From: Leptolyngbya subtilissima AS-A7
GTDB lineage: Bacteria > Cyanobacteriota > Cyanobacteriia > Phormidesmidales > Phormidesmidaceae
Assembly (NCBI RefSeq): GCF_039962255.1
Contig: NZ_JAMPKY010000002.1
Location: 372,001-436,000, forward strand
Direction of reading: 5' to 3'
DNA length: 64,000 nt
Made by a program: the position numbers and the translations under genes. The stretch's first letter is position 1. The number at the start of each line of letters is the position of its first letter. Positions 32,943 to 42,993 of the stretch are shown one piece after another. Below the pieces are notes generated by a model that worked only from the letters and a program-made list of their open reading frames with translations, was not told where the DNA came from and searched no databases.

Positions 32943-35027
32943 ATGCCTGACACCGCCCACAAGCAAAACATCCTTCAATACGAGTCAATCATTTGGTCAA
33001 CGGCTGACCTGTTACGGGGCTGTGGCATCAAGGAGTCAGACTGGCCGTCACACATGATGCCGTTCTTTGCCCTGGTGATGATTGAGAGCCGTCTACTCAG
33101 GATGTTTGATGAGCTAAAGGCAGAACTAGGGGAAGACACCGTTGATGAGATTGAGCCAGATGAGCTGATCGAACTGATTCAGGATAAAGGGCAGGGCTAC
33201 AACACCTACATCTTTGAGAAGCACCAGACCTTAAAGGATATCTGCCAGAACGATAAATCCTTTGATGTTGACTTTGATGCTTATCTAAAAGGCTTCGACG
33301 GTGAAACCAAAGACCTGCTTGGGGTAGATGCCTTTGAGGGGGAAAAGTTTCTTGATATCAAAGGGGTGATCACCAGTCTTAAGAAAAAGAGAGTGCTGTT
33401 TAGCTATGTTAAGGCGTGGAGCAGCATTGACCTGAAGCCGTTTAACAACTCTGCCATCACAACCTTAGAGGAACACATCAAACGCCGATGGGCGGATATC
33501 TCAGCAGACACAGCGGGAGAACAGTACACACCAGATGATGTGATCGCCCTGATCGCGGAGATTATCGCCTCTAAGATTGAGGATTCGGATCGCCTGCTGA
33601 AAATCTACGACTGTACCTGTGGGGGTGGCAACCTGCTGTTTGGGGTGGAAGACCGGATTAAGGAAAAGGTGAACCGCCTGACTCAGACCTTTGGGCAAGA
33701 CTGGAATGACGCCCTATACGCTCTGGCCAAGATTGAAAGTCGGTTTCGGGTAGATTCTAAAATCGAGCATGGCAACACCCTAACCGATGACAAGTTCTTT
33801 GATGATGAGTTTGACGTGGTGGTGGCGAATCCGCCCTATGGGGTGGACTGGAAAGGCTTTCAGAAAGATATTCGCAATGATAAGACCCAACGCTTTCACC
33901 ATCTGCCCTCAGTGGGAGATGGCCAGTTGTTGTTTATGCAACACCTAATCTCGAAGATGAATGCCACGAGTATGGGGGTAGTAGTTCACAATGGCTCGAC
34001 CCTGTTTAGTGGAGATGCCGGATCGGGGGAAAGCAATATCCGTAAATGGATGCTGGATAACGATTTGGTGGAAGCGGTGATCCAGTTGCCTACGGATGAG
34101 TTTTTTAACACCAATATCTACACCTATCTGTGGGTGCTGAATAAGCAGAAACCCGATGGGCGGAAGGATCAGGTGATGTTGATTAATGCCAGTGAGAAGT
34201 TTAAGCCCCTGAAGAAGAGCAAAGGCTCGAAACGGAAAGAGGTGGATGAAGCTAACCGTTTAGAGATTGTAGACACCCTCGATAAGTGGACGGATCACGA
34301 CTATGCAAGGGTGTTTGATAAGGAGTTTTTCTATTTTAATAAGCAGGCAATTATGCTCACGAATGTGGATGAGCATGGCAAAACGTTTGCGGATCGCTTG
34401 AAGGAAGGGAAAAAGAGCCTAAAGCTCACACCTGTGAAGTTAGATAATGGGGAGCGGACACTCACCGAGTTTACAATTTTGAGTCCTCCTAATGCTGAAT
34501 TAGAAGAAGGAATTGATAACGAGAAAGTCTTGGCGGTGTATCACGAGTTGGATATTAAGCCTTTTGTGAGTTCGTTGGACTATCAGGAACAGCGGTTGGT
34601 GGTGGCAACTGAGGAGGCACAATACAGCTTTGATGCTGACCGAGAAACGCTGATTAAGGAAGTATTAGGTAAGCGGGAAGCATTGGGCTGTGGAAAGATT
34701 GTGGTGAAGTCTGCGTTTAAGAAAAGGACAAAAACAAAACCGGAAAGCATTGTGATTACGGTGGAGCTAACGCCGGACTATCAGAAGGATTATGAGATTA
34801 TTCCTTATCATCGTGACCCGGATGAGAATTGGGCGGCAATTGAGGCGTTTATGGCAAAGTATATTACGAAGCCGTTTGAGTATTTGGACAATGTGTTGGG
34901 GGTAGAGATCAACTTTAACAAGGTATTTTACAAGTCTGAACAGTTAAGAAGCGTGGAAGAAATCTTAGGTGAGATAGACGCTTTGAATGATGAATTAAAA
35001 GTGTTAGAAGAGGAGCTAACGCTATGA
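32943..35027 (+). CDS. hsdM: Type I restriction-modification DNA methyltransferase subunit HsdM
   Basis: The ATG at 32943 is chosen because upstream in-frame codons are not protein-like; this gives 694 aa. It is an N6-adenine methyltransferase: the SAM-binding motif CTCGGGNLL is at about 223 and the catalytic NPPYG motif at about 294. Helical N- and C-terminal regions bind HsdS. It transfers methyl groups from SAM to adenine in both strands of the bipartite target. Its stop overlaps the HsdS start by 4 bp (ATGA). It is the first gene of the operon hsdM-hsdS-hsdR. Confidence 0.95.
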   Translation: MPDTAHKQNILQYESIIWSTADLLRGCGIKESDWPSHMMPFFALVMIESRLLRMFDELKAELGEDTVDEIEPDELIELIQDKGQGYNTYIFEKHQTLKDICQNDKSFDVDFDAYLKGFDGETKDLLGVDAFEGEKFLDIKGVITSLKKKRVLFSYVKAWSSIDLKPFNNSAITTLEEHIKRRWADISADTAGEQYTPDDVIALIAEIIASKIEDSDRLLKIYDCTCGGGNLLFGVEDRIKEKVNRLTQTFGQDWNDALYALAKIESRFRVDSKIEHGNTLTDDKFFDDEFDVVVANPPYGVDWKGFQKDIRNDKTQRFHHLPSVGDGQLLFMQHLISKMNATSMGVVVHNGSTLFSGDAGSGESNIRKWMLDNDLVEAVIQLPTDEFFNTNIYTYLWVLNKQKPDGRKDQVMLINASEKFKPLKKSKGSKRKEVDEANRLEIVDTLDKWTDHDYARVFDKEFFYFNKQAIMLTNVDEHGKTFADRLKEGKKSLKLTPVKLDNGERTLTEFTILSPPNAELEEGIDNEKVLAVYHELDIKPFVSSLDYQEQRLVVATEEAQYSFDADRETLIKEVLGKREALGCGKIVVKSAFKKRTKTKPESIVITVELTPDYQKDYEIIPYHRDPDENWAAIEAFMAKYITKPFEYLDNVLGVEINFNKVFYKSEQLRSVEEILGEIDALNDELKVLEEELTL

Positions 35028-36367
35028 GAGAGGCACTACAGACTTATGAAGAATACAAAGATAGTGGGCTTGCTTGGCTAGGTGACATCCCCAAAGACTG
35101 GAAATTAAATTTTTTAGTCAAAGTTTTATCTTCACTTGTGGACTACAGAGGGCGAACTCCCAAAAAAGTAGGTTTTGATGAAAATGGAATGCTTCTCGTC
35201 ACAGCAAAGAATATTAAACAGGGAAGTATTGACTATTCACTTTCAGAAGAATTTGTAGATATTGATGATGTTCAATCTTTACTCAATAGGGGAAAGCCAG
35301 AAGTTGGCGACGTATTATTTACTACAGAAGCTCCACTTGGCGAGGTGGCTAATGTTGATAGAACTGGTTTTGCCCTTGCTCAGAGAATTATCAAGTTTCG
35401 GGGGAACGAAAAAGCCCTCGATAACTACTTCATGAAATATTGGTTGATGTCATCAACCTTTCAATACAGCTTACAGCGTCATGCAACAGGGTCTACTGCT
35501 CAGGGGTTAAAAGGTAGTAAGGTCAGGCTACTGAATATTGTCCTTCCTAGCCTCACTGAACAGAAGGCGATCGCCCACTACCTCGACACCAAAATCGCCC
35601 AGATTGATTGCAAAATTGACTTGCTCATCCAAAAATCCCAACGCTACCAGGAACTAAAAAGAACGCTTATTAACGAAACCGTTACACGCGGTCTTGATAA
35701 GTCTGCGTCCATGAAAGATAGCGGCATCGAGTGGATAGGAGAGATTCCTGAGCATTGGTATATATATAGAATCAAAGATTTCACCTATGTCAAAGGTCGG
35801 ATTGGTTGGCAGGGTCTTCGCAGTTCAGATTTTCTAGACACAGGTGATCACTACTGCGTAACTGGTACTGACCTTATCAATGGCTTAGTTAATTGGTCAG
35901 ACTGTTACTTTGTCTCAAAGGCGAGATACGAACAAGACAAGTACATACAGCTTAATATTGGTGATCTTTTGATCACAAAAGATGGAACCATAGGAAAGAC
36001 AGCCTTAGTAGATGTATTGCCCAGAAAAGCAACATTGAATAGTGGGCTATTTGTCACAAGGCCTTTGAAAGGCAAATACTTAAACATTTTTCTATACTGG
36101 GTACTTAATTCATCCGTTTTTAGGAATTACATTGACTTAACTAAGGGTGGCTCTACAATACAGCACTTATATCAAAACGTTTTTGATCGTTTTTTGTACT
36201 GCTGTCCTCCATTGACTGAGCAGCAGGAGATCTCCAATTATCTATCTCAAAAAACCAATCATATTGATCGGATGATCGAGAATGTCAATTCAAAAATTGA
36301 AATTCAAAAAGAACTTCGCAAAACACTAATTAATGATGTCGTAACAGGCAAAATCAAGGTAACCTAA
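35024..36367 (+). CDS. hsdS: Type I restriction-modification specificity subunit HsdS
   Basis: This 447-aa protein has two target-recognition domains (about 20-185 and 240-405). Each is followed by a conserved helical spacer: LTEQKAIAHYLDTKIAQID and LTEQQEISNYLSQKTNHID, each ending near RTLIN/KTLIN. The duplicated architecture means each half reads one part of a split DNA target, spaced by the helices. Both halves are intact, so the system should be functional. The recognition sequence cannot be predicted. Translation is coupled to hsdM by a 4-bp overlap. Confidence 0.93.
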   Translation: MREALQTYEEYKDSGLAWLGDIPKDWKLNFLVKVLSSLVDYRGRTPKKVGFDENGMLLVTAKNIKQGSIDYSLSEEFVDIDDVQSLLNRGKPEVGDVLFTTEAPLGEVANVDRTGFALAQRIIKFRGNEKALDNYFMKYWLMSSTFQYSLQRHATGSTAQGLKGSKVRLLNIVLPSLTEQKAIAHYLDTKIAQIDCKIDLLIQKSQRYQELKRTLINETVTRGLDKSASMKDSGIEWIGEIPEHWYIYRIKDFTYVKGRIGWQGLRSSDFLDTGDHYCVTGTDLINGLVNWSDCYFVSKARYEQDKYIQLNIGDLLITKDGTIGKTALVDVLPRKATLNSGLFVTRPLKGKYLNIFLYWVLNSSVFRNYIDLTKGGSTIQHLYQNVFDRFLYCCPPLTEQQEISNYLSQKTNHIDRMIENVNSKIEIQKELRKTLINDVVTGKIKVT

Positions 36368-36370
36368 CTC

Positions 36371-39300
36371 ATGAGTGAACTACACCTCCAAGACAAATTC
36401 CTCATCCCCTTCATCAAGTCAGAGTTAGGCTACCGGGAAGTCAAACCCAATACTGTTACCAGTTCCCTCTTCATTGAGGAAGACCTGCAAGCCTTTATTT
36501 CCGCCACAGAACTCAATCAAAAATCCTACGAAACTCTGCTCCAAAAATATAGTGGTGATGCCAAAAAGCTTCTGGCTGACCTCATCGGTCTCATTCAAGA
36601 ACGGATCGCTAGCAGTCGGAACATGGCATTGTTCATCAATGCCAATAAATCCGTTACCCTTCGAGGAGTTAAGCTCCACCTCTTCTATACCGACGACAGC
36701 GTTATCCACGACAGCGAACTATTCAACCAAAATATTTTTTCTGTTATTCAAGAATTACCTTACAAATACGAGTATGAAGGCAAGCGTATTTTTTCCTTCC
36801 GCCCTGACCTGACCTTCTTTGTCAATGGTCTATATCTTGGCTATAGCGAACTCAAAGCTAACTTCAGCAACCAGACTGCGAAGAAAAACGGACGGGGCAA
36901 AGTCACTAAAGACTACTTTGAAGCCGTCAGAAAGTATTATGAGGTTTTCGATCAAAATTCTCACCTCAGCGACTCCGAAAAAGAACGCTACCGCCGAGAC
37001 TTACTCAAAATCTTCGAGAAAGCAATTCACATCACCACCACTGACATTGCTGAAACCTACGTTATTCGCACCATTGACCAGTTCTTTGATGAAGCCCTAG
37101 ACACTTGTAGAAAAGGTAAGTTTGATCGTGAAGAATACGATAAACACGTTTTTGAAGTCTTCAAACCTTATCCGCTTCTCAACTCTGATGCCGGCAAAAA
37201 AGACAAGCTAAAAGAGCTATTCAGCTTCCACTATGGCAAAAGCTTTATCGAAAAAGAAATTCTCTATTACAATTTCATCGAGCGAGAAGTTTACACCGTC
37301 AACGGCAAAAAGGAACTCAAAGACGAGAAAGGGCAACTCATTTGCCCCCGTCCTAAACAAAAATTTGGCACCGATAAGATCCTGGCAAAGATAGACGAGT
37401 TCCTAGAACACGAAACTGAAGATGACTACTTCATTCATCAGCTAGAGCAACAGCTTGCCCACGTTGCCCCTACAAAACGCGCCGAACTAATCGAAAAGCG
37501 CAAAACCTACGCCAACAACAAAAACGTTTATTCCCTGTTGCTGCAATATGCCGCTGGCTTTGGCAAATCTAACATTATCGGTTGGACGGCTCTACAACTC
37601 AAAGACCTCCGCCGTAATGGTGGGTATGTCTACGATAAGGTCATGATCGTGGTTGATCGCCTGCAACTCCGTAGCCAGATTGACGCCAAAATGCGGAACA
37701 TGAACATAGAAAATTCTATGTTCCTTGAGGCCCACGACAAGAAGACCTTTCAGGAAGCCCTTACTTCCGATAAACGCTTAGTCATCATCAACCTACAAAA
37801 ATTCCAAGACGTACGGAATATTCTCGATGCCGATACCCTACAAGCTTTGGCCAATCTCCGCACCGTTTTTCTAATTGACGAAATTCACCGCTCCAACAGG
37901 GGAAGCCAACACGAAGAAATGATCAATATCTTCGATGTATTACAAACGCCCTTTGATGCCAACGACACCTACAACCAAACCCGCACGAAGAAAAATCTGA
38001 TCATCGGCTTTACAGCCACCCCAGACGATAACACCCTGGCACGATTCGGAGAATTTAGCGGCTATGCCGAAAGCGAAAAGCTGTGGGTGCCCTTCGACGC
38101 TTACACCATGAATGAAGCTATCAAAGACGGGTTCATCCTCAACCCCATCAAAAATATTGTCCCCGTTGCTTCGAAGATGCTGTTTGACGTTCCCAACAAT
38201 GAGCTAGAGGGCTTTGAGGAACCAAATTACAAAGACGCTGAAAAAAAGCAAATCTACGAAGAGCCCGAACGGATAGACGCAATCAGCAGATACATTGCTG
38301 ATTTACTCGTCAAAGATGTCTATCGACAAGTCAGAGGTACGGGCAAGGCCATGCTAGCGGTATACTCCATTAAAGCCGCGATCGCCTACGCAGAAGCCGT
38401 TAAACGCCATTTTCAGGAGATCACTCAACAGCTCAAATACGCTAAATATGCGGATGCCCCGATCTATGTCGTCTATTCCAGCAGTCAAGATCAGCAAAGC
38501 GCCACTGGGTTAAATGATGGGCTTAGCGAAGAAAAAGTCTTAGAAAACTTTGCCTTGCGAAAAAACGGCTTAATTATTGTCGTTGCCAAGCTACAAACAG
38601 GGTTTGATGAGAGACGACTACACACCCTATTCCTCGATAAAGAAATTAAAGGTATTCCCGCAATTCAAGCCATTTCACGGGTAGACCGAACTGCCAAATA
38701 TAAAAACGACTGTAAGATCGTTGACTTCTCCTACAACAACGTCAACGTCCAAAATATCAAAGAGGCCTTCGAGCATTTTTCTGATGTCGTGGTGAGTGAC
38801 TTCGACCCATTCAGTGATCAACGGGTTTTAGACATCGTCTTTTCGGAACTCAAAAAGTCTGGGGTTTACAACCAGTTCTTTGATCTCTTCCTGCAAATCT
38901 TCAATGATGATGCCAAACGCAATGATCCAGAAAGCTACCTTGACCTAGAAAGCAGCATTGAGAAACACATCTCAGCCAACCCTCAGCATACGGCTGATGC
39001 CAAAGCGAAAGCGGCTCAATACTTCACTATCCTCAACCGTATCGAATATGTCATCACATTAGATGATAAATACAAAGAGCCAACCTTTCTGGCATTCTTA
39101 CGCTTATTTAATAGGCTCTATAATCAGTTGCATCGCACCGATGATGTAAAAGATCCCATTGAAGTCTACTTTGATAATCAGATCGGCATTATCGAAGTTG
39201 AACTACAAGAAACTGAGCAAAAAGAGAAACGAGAGACCAAAGTTGCTAAGGGCAAGGAACTCAGCAGCACAGTCTACCAATTTGACATTCTAACAATTAT

Positions 39301-39595
39301 TGAAGCCCGTAATGAGCAAGAAGAACTCAAAGCCGAACGTATTAAAGAGTTTGAGTCAAAAATCCAAGATTTATTCAAATATGTTAGGGGATCTGAAGAA
39401 GGGAAACGCCTGATCGTCAAAATCAATTCTGACGTATCCGAAGATGAAATCTATGATGACTTCGCCAAAATCTACCGAAAATATAAAATCCTTAATCGGA
39501 AGACCGTAGGAGAGTATTTTTTCAGAGAAATGGAAGATCTCGTCAACAAACTCTGTGATGACTTTGAAGCCATGATACTTAATTCCAGCAAATAA
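36371..39595 (+). CDS. hsdR: Type I restriction-modification motor/endonuclease subunit HsdR
   Basis: This 1074-aa protein starts 3 bp after hsdS. The N-terminal nuclease domain has the PD-(D/E)xK pattern (RPDLTFF, then SELK, at about 142-160). The SF2 translocase follows with a variant Walker A (AGFGKSN, about 395), DEIH (about 503) and GFTATP (about 550). Later helicase motifs and a helical C-terminal domain complete it. It pumps DNA and cuts at a distance when the HsdS target is unmethylated. It is full-length with no frameshift. Confidence 0.93.
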   Translation: MSELHLQDKFLIPFIKSELGYREVKPNTVTSSLFIEEDLQAFISATELNQKSYETLLQKYSGDAKKLLADLIGLIQERIASSRNMALFINANKSVTLRGVKLHLFYTDDSVIHDSELFNQNIFSVIQELPYKYEYEGKRIFSFRPDLTFFVNGLYLGYSELKANFSNQTAKKNGRGKVTKDYFEAVRKYYEVFDQNSHLSDSEKERYRRDLLKIFEKAIHITTTDIAETYVIRTIDQFFDEALDTCRKGKFDREEYDKHVFEVFKPYPLLNSDAGKKDKLKELFSFHYGKSFIEKEILYYNFIEREVYTVNGKKELKDEKGQLICPRPKQKFGTDKILAKIDEFLEHETEDDYFIHQLEQQLAHVAPTKRAELIEKRKTYANNKNVYSLLLQYAAGFGKSNIIGWTALQLKDLRRNGGYVYDKVMIVVDRLQLRSQIDAKMRNMNIENSMFLEAHDKKTFQEALTSDKRLVIINLQKFQDVRNILDADTLQALANLRTVFLIDEIHRSNRGSQHEEMINIFDVLQTPFDANDTYNQTRTKKNLIIGFTATPDDNTLARFGEFSGYAESEKLWVPFDAYTMNEAIKDGFILNPIKNIVPVASKMLFDVPNNELEGFEEPNYKDAEKKQIYEEPERIDAISRYIADLLVKDVYRQVRGTGKAMLAVYSIKAAIAYAEAVKRHFQEITQQLKYAKYADAPIYVVYSSSQDQQSATGLNDGLSEEKVLENFALRKNGLIIVVAKLQTGFDERRLHTLFLDKEIKGIPAIQAISRVDRTAKYKNDCKIVDFSYNNVNVQNIKEAFEHFSDVVVSDFDPFSDQRVLDIVFSELKKSGVYNQFFDLFLQIFNDDAKRNDPESYLDLESSIEKHISANPQHTADAKAKAAQYFTILNRIEYVITLDDKYKEPTFLAFLRLFNRLYNQLHRTDDVKDPIEVYFDNQIGIIEVELQETEQKEKRETKVAKGKELSSTVYQFDILTIIEARNEQEELKAERIKEFESKIQDLFKYVRGSEEGKRLIVKINSDVSEDEIYDDFAKIYRKYKILNRKTVGEYFFREMEDLVNKLCDDFEAMILNSSK

Positions 39596-39689
39596 TATTG
39601 GCAGAGAAACTGTAAATGAAACAAGAAAAAGCAGTTATAAGAACAGTTGCATAATTAGAGTTAGATATATCTAATCAGCTATAGAAATA

Positions 39690-40520
39690 CTATATTTCTG
39701 CGATTAAAAATTGGATAATTTCCTTTGCACATTCTAAATCTATCTCAAAAAATTCGCCTGCTTTCTTGAAGTTAGCAAGCTCTTCATGGATACGTTGCTC
39801 AACGATATATGGATCTTTTGTTCGCCAGTAATCGACGACCTTAAATGATGTCGGTAGTCCATACTGTTCGCTCAGTTCCCTTGCGCGTTTATCAGGATTT
39901 CGGGCTGTGAAACCAATTTTGTACACACCTGGCATAAGATCATTAGCTAGGAGATAAACGAAACCTTCCTCGACCTTACTATGGTTTATATCAATTGATT
40001 CCCATTTGCGTCTTTGCTGAGTTATCTGAAGATGTGTTTCTTCACGCTTTGCTATTTTCTCCCTGTTTTGAGCTTCTCGTGCATCAGCAATGTAATTTAG
40101 AAGTGCTTGGCAATGGGACTGGCCTGTATCCATAAAGTTTTTTACTTCATCGATTACCTTTAGAATTTCTACAGGAGCTTTACTAGCATTGTAAATCTCA
40201 AAAAGCTCTTCCCAGCTCTCGTTTAGTCTTGCCCAAGTATGTCCTGATTGCCAGTCAATATCTAGTTCGCCGATTCTTGATAAATCAATTGTTCCAGCAT
40301 TAATTCGCTTGATATAGAGATTTTGCGTTTTTATCTTGGTTAGAGCCATCTCGCCCATGCTACAGATGTAGTACATGACCCTGCTTCCAGCCTCACTATG
40401 GCTACATATTTTTTCTAGATAGTCAAATCCATAAGTTTTCTCATATCTTTCTTGCCACTCCTCAGTGTACTTCCATGAGTCGGGGCAATCTAATTTTTCT
40501 GGAAGGTTAATTAAGCTCAT
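39690..40520 (-). CDS. T5orf172 / GIY-YIG-type nuclease-domain protein
   Basis: This 276-aa protein has a helical N-terminal half and a C-terminal T5orf172 (MUG113-like) domain of the GIY-YIG superfamily, at about 185-275. The signature is GFVYLL, then GVYKIGFT, a conserved Arg in RARELS, and the metal-binding Glu in EQRIHEEL. The final EFFEIDLE is typical. Such domains occur in phage and mobile-element proteins; nicking or regulatory roles are suspected. It is convergent with the type I restriction operon and could be an accessory nuclease. Confidence 0.8.
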   Translation of the reverse strand: MSLINLPEKLDCPDSWKYTEEWQERYEKTYGFDYLEKICSHSEAGSRVMYYICSMGEMALTKIKTQNLYIKRINAGTIDLSRIGELDIDWQSGHTWARLNESWEELFEIYNASKAPVEILKVIDEVKNFMDTGQSHCQALLNYIADAREAQNREKIAKREETHLQITQQRRKWESIDINHSKVEEGFVYLLANDLMPGVYKIGFTARNPDKRARELSEQYGLPTSFKVVDYWRTKDPYIVEQRIHEELANFKKAGEFFEIDLECAKEIIQFLIAEI

Positions 40521-40640
40521 TGTGCTTTTTTCAAGCTCTGGATAGTCTTGTCAATATTTTGTTGATACCCACATGATGGCCTAACTCAATCCGTCTTGCC
40601 AAGGACATGGGAGAGTTGCTCCCATATCCTTGCGCTGGAA

Positions 40641-41264
40641 CTACGCTACTCTCTCAAACGGAATTAGATCGTCATGAGTGTTACACAGCACCATTAGATC
40701 AGGCTTGCCCCATATCTTTGCTTGGCATTCTGGACACTGATACACAACCTTATTGCGGCTAGGTTGTCGCTGCATTCCTGGCCCAGCTAGCCAGGGCAAC
40801 CGTAGATCATCAGGCGTAGCCTCAAAAACCCGCTTGAAGGCTCCAGCTTGATCAATATAGTGCGACATACTAGAGCCTGTTTTCTTGCCTCCTGGTTGAG
40901 CTATATCGCTGGGTATAAGACCGATCGCAATCATCTTATCTGACCATTCCCGGTTGTGGTATCCGCCTTTGCTAGGTGTGCCAAAATCTTGCTGCCACTG
41001 GTGAGCCATCTCATGAACCAGCGTAGAAAAGATGTCTTCTAGTGGGCGTTCAAGCAAATCAGGGTTAAGGCTAATCTCGTGGGTGTAATGAGTGCCATCA
41101 GACCAGCGCTCTGAAGCAAAAAAACCTAGCGCTTTAGATTTGCGGCTGAAGTTGAGTAGGCAAGGGTTAAGGCTGTTTTCAAATAGTGTTTCATTGAAAT
41201 AGTCGTAAGCGTTTTGATATGCCCCAAACTGGGCAGTTGTCGGCGGTGCTGGTTTCATCGTCAT
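40641..41264 (-). CDS. SprT-like zinc metalloprotease-domain protein
   Basis: This 207-aa protein has a SprT-like domain with the HExxH motif (HEMAHQW at about 98-104), so zinc and catalytic residues are present. A C-terminal zinc-ribbon-like region follows (CPEC, then LCNTHDD). SprT-like proteins of mobile elements resemble the proteases that cleave DNA-protein crosslinks, and the zinc ribbon may bind DNA. It is one of a run of five minus-strand plasmid-type genes (40,641-42,824) that probably form an operon. Confidence 0.8.
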   Translation of the reverse strand: MTMKPAPPTTAQFGAYQNAYDYFNETLFENSLNPCLLNFSRKSKALGFFASERWSDGTHYTHEISLNPDLLERPLEDIFSTLVHEMAHQWQQDFGTPSKGGYHNREWSDKMIAIGLIPSDIAQPGGKKTGSSMSHYIDQAGAFKRVFEATPDDLRLPWLAGPGMQRQPSRNKVVYQCPECQAKIWGKPDLMVLCNTHDDLIPFERVA

Positions 41265-41333
41265 TTCCCAGAGTTGAGTCGTACGATTAAAAACAAATAG
41301 GACAGCTCAAAAGAACTGCCCTGTGGATGTGGT

Positions 41334-41669
41334 TTAGTATTCGCTGGGTAGCAGGATCGTTGTGTATCCGCCATCGCCTAGATAGGTACTCACCCAAACA
41401 GGCTTATCATTAATGCAGTAGTACGACATCACCCGACCGTCACCCATTTTGATGGCGATTGCATTGAGTTTGCCATCGTCGCTAGTCGCTAGAGCCTGCA
41501 AAGCAATCTCTTCTTCTGTCAGGCTAGGAAGTATTTCGTTATAGTGCCCAGCCTTACCAAAGTCGCCTGAAACGTGGCGTCTGAGTAAATTGCTAGGGGA
41601 AATACCCGCTTGTTCTAATACATCTAGGGCGGCTGGTGTAGCGGTGCAGTGTTGAAGGTTAAAAAGCAT
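41334..41669 (-). CDS. Plasmid-type small protein ending TTILLPSEY
   Basis: This 111-aa soluble protein has RHVSGDFG near residue 32 and the C-terminal TTILLPSEY. From memory, this combination is typical of small proteins carried by plasmids and integrative elements next to SprT-like genes. Their function is unknown; some database entries mislabel them as restriction subunits. It lies 69 bp upstream of the SprT-like gene on the same strand. Confidence 0.65.
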   Translation of the reverse strand: MLFNLQHCTATPAALDVLEQAGISPSNLLRRHVSGDFGKAGHYNEILPSLTEEEIALQALATSDDGKLNAIAIKMGDGRVMSYYCINDKPVWVSTYLGDGGYTTILLPSEY

Positions 41670-41734
41670 GGTGCAATCCTCAAATGAAGGGAGTAGAGGG
41701 ATAAGGCAGACGCGATCGCCTGCCCTGAGAATGA

Positions 41735-42175
41735 CTAACGGATCATTTTGTTGGCTTCGATGAATAGGCTTGCGGCGGTGCTATGTAGCAGCTCTGGCAA
41801 TGCCTGAAGCTCATCTTCTGAGTAGTCAGCAGACCAAACCTGTTTGGCCTTGGTAATGCAAGCTTGATATCGGTTAGATACCCGCTCTAGGGCCGATAGA
41901 TACGCCTCTCTAGCACTGGCTGGGGATTCATGCCCCGGCGCTGGTGTAGTGGCCTGTGGAGCATTCTCAATCAAGCTCAGCTTGCCTTTAGAATCTCGCG
42001 TGAGCTGAATGGTTGCCCCTTCCCTTAAAGCAGTTAACGTTGAATCGTTAGCGGGTCGCCATAGGGTCTGTTCGGTACCATCCTCAAGCCGGATATCAGC
42101 CACAGTGCGAGAACCATGCTTAGTGTTGACTTGTCGAGGTGTCTTAGCCAGGGTTGCAATGAGTAGTTGTGCCAT
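41735..42175 (-). CDS. Putative OB-fold-like accessory protein
   Basis: This 146-aa protein has a beta-rich N-terminal half (QLLIATLAKTPRQV, ADIRLEDGTEQTLWRP, GATIQLTRD) that looks like a small OB-type barrel. A Pro/Ala linker and a helical C-terminus follow. OB-fold proteins of mobile elements often bind single-stranded DNA, which would suit replication, but the assignment is by pattern only. It is third in the run of minus-strand accessory genes. Confidence 0.45.
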   Translation of the reverse strand: MAQLLIATLAKTPRQVNTKHGSRTVADIRLEDGTEQTLWRPANDSTLTALREGATIQLTRDSKGKLSLIENAPQATTPAPGHESPASAREAYLSALERVSNRYQACITKAKQVWSADYSEDELQALPELLHSTAASLFIEANKMIR

Positions 42176-42232
42176 TGTTTTGAAGACTGTAAATGGATGG
42201 AGGGTAAGGGAGGGAAAGCCCTCCCCAGGTGG

Positions 42233-42514
42233 CTAAAATTCGCCGATTTCGCTTGTGTTGGAGCTGTCGAAGCTAGCGCCCCATGACCCGAAAGCGTGGG
42301 TCTGTTGCTGGTGATATCGGCCTCTCATTTCAGCCGACATTTTCAGCAGCTCCTTAACCAGCGATGCCCGATAGAGCGGATCTTCAACGATGCGCGTGTA
42401 GTCGGGTAGCCCTTTGATGGCATCCTCTACGCCCTGCTCAATGCTGGAGTTAATACAATCCTGTTCAAGCTGGGCTTGTTTGGCCTGTTCGTAGTTAGCT
42501 AGAGAAACTATCAT
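42233..42514 (-). CDS. Small helical hypothetical protein
   Basis: This 93-aa, Gln/Glu-rich, helical protein contains a repeated Ala-Gln-Leu-Glu-type heptad near the N-terminus and a Ser/His/Gly-rich tail. No domain is recognised. It is in the accessory operon of the island, 57 bp upstream of the OB-like gene. Confidence 0.45.
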   Translation of the reverse strand: MIVSLANYEQAKQAQLEQDCINSSIEQGVEDAIKGLPDYTRIVEDPLYRASLVKELLKMSAEMRGRYHQQQTHAFGSWGASFDSSNTSEIGEF

Positions 42515-42587
42515 TGACGTTAGACCTATGTAGTAGTGGGTTTAGGGGGGAGAGCAAGCCGCCAAGCATCTGCTCTCCCTTTGTCGT

Positions 42588-42824
42588 TCAGTATTTTTTG
42601 ATCCATTCCAGGGCTTCACTCTCAGAGGTGAACCCTTTCCAGATCGATGCCCCGGTCGCCTTGGTTAGGCGTTCCATAATGAAGTGGATGCACGATCGAC
42701 GTTCTAGCCAGAAGGCGTAGACATCGGTTTCTGAATGGAGCGGTACTCCGATTGATACTCCTCGAATCATTGGGTTTTTCCTCAAATGATCATTGTCTAA
42801 ATTGCTTTGTCGCTGGGGTTGCAT
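42588..42824 (-). CDS. Small hypothetical protein, first gene of the accessory operon
   Basis: This 78-aa protein has a basic N-terminus and a compact alpha/beta C-terminal half (FWLERRSCIHFIMERL, then WKGFTSESEALEWIKKY). A later ATG at 42770 would remove the first 18 residues. It is the most upstream gene of the minus-strand run, divergent from the XRE regulator across a region with palindromes. Family unknown. Confidence 0.45.
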   Translation of the reverse strand: MQPQRQSNLDNDHLRKNPMIRGVSIGVPLHSETDVYAFWLERRSCIHFIMERLTKATGASIWKGFTSESEALEWIKKY

Positions 42825-42896
42825 CCCGTTGGCACCGTTTGCCGTGGCTGTGGCTCCTCATCCCACCGGCTTGCTTGTTTTCATACCCTTATTGTA

Positions 42897-42964
42897 ATTC
42901 ATCGAAACGGTGAATGTCAACATCATTTCGGTTGTTTGAGAATATGTTACGATGAATTAATTCA
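42897..42964. promoter_or_regulatory. Operator palindromes between divergent XRE and accessory operon
   Basis: ATTCATCGAAACGGTGAAT (42897-42915, imperfect palindrome) and TGAATTAATTCA (42953-42964, perfect) share ATTCA/TGAAT half-sites. They lie 30-100 bp before the XRE gene. This is the expected layout for autoregulation by the XRE protein and control of the divergent operon. Confidence 0.55.
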
Positions 42965-42993
42965 CCGATAGAATGAATCGAGGTAGAGTAACC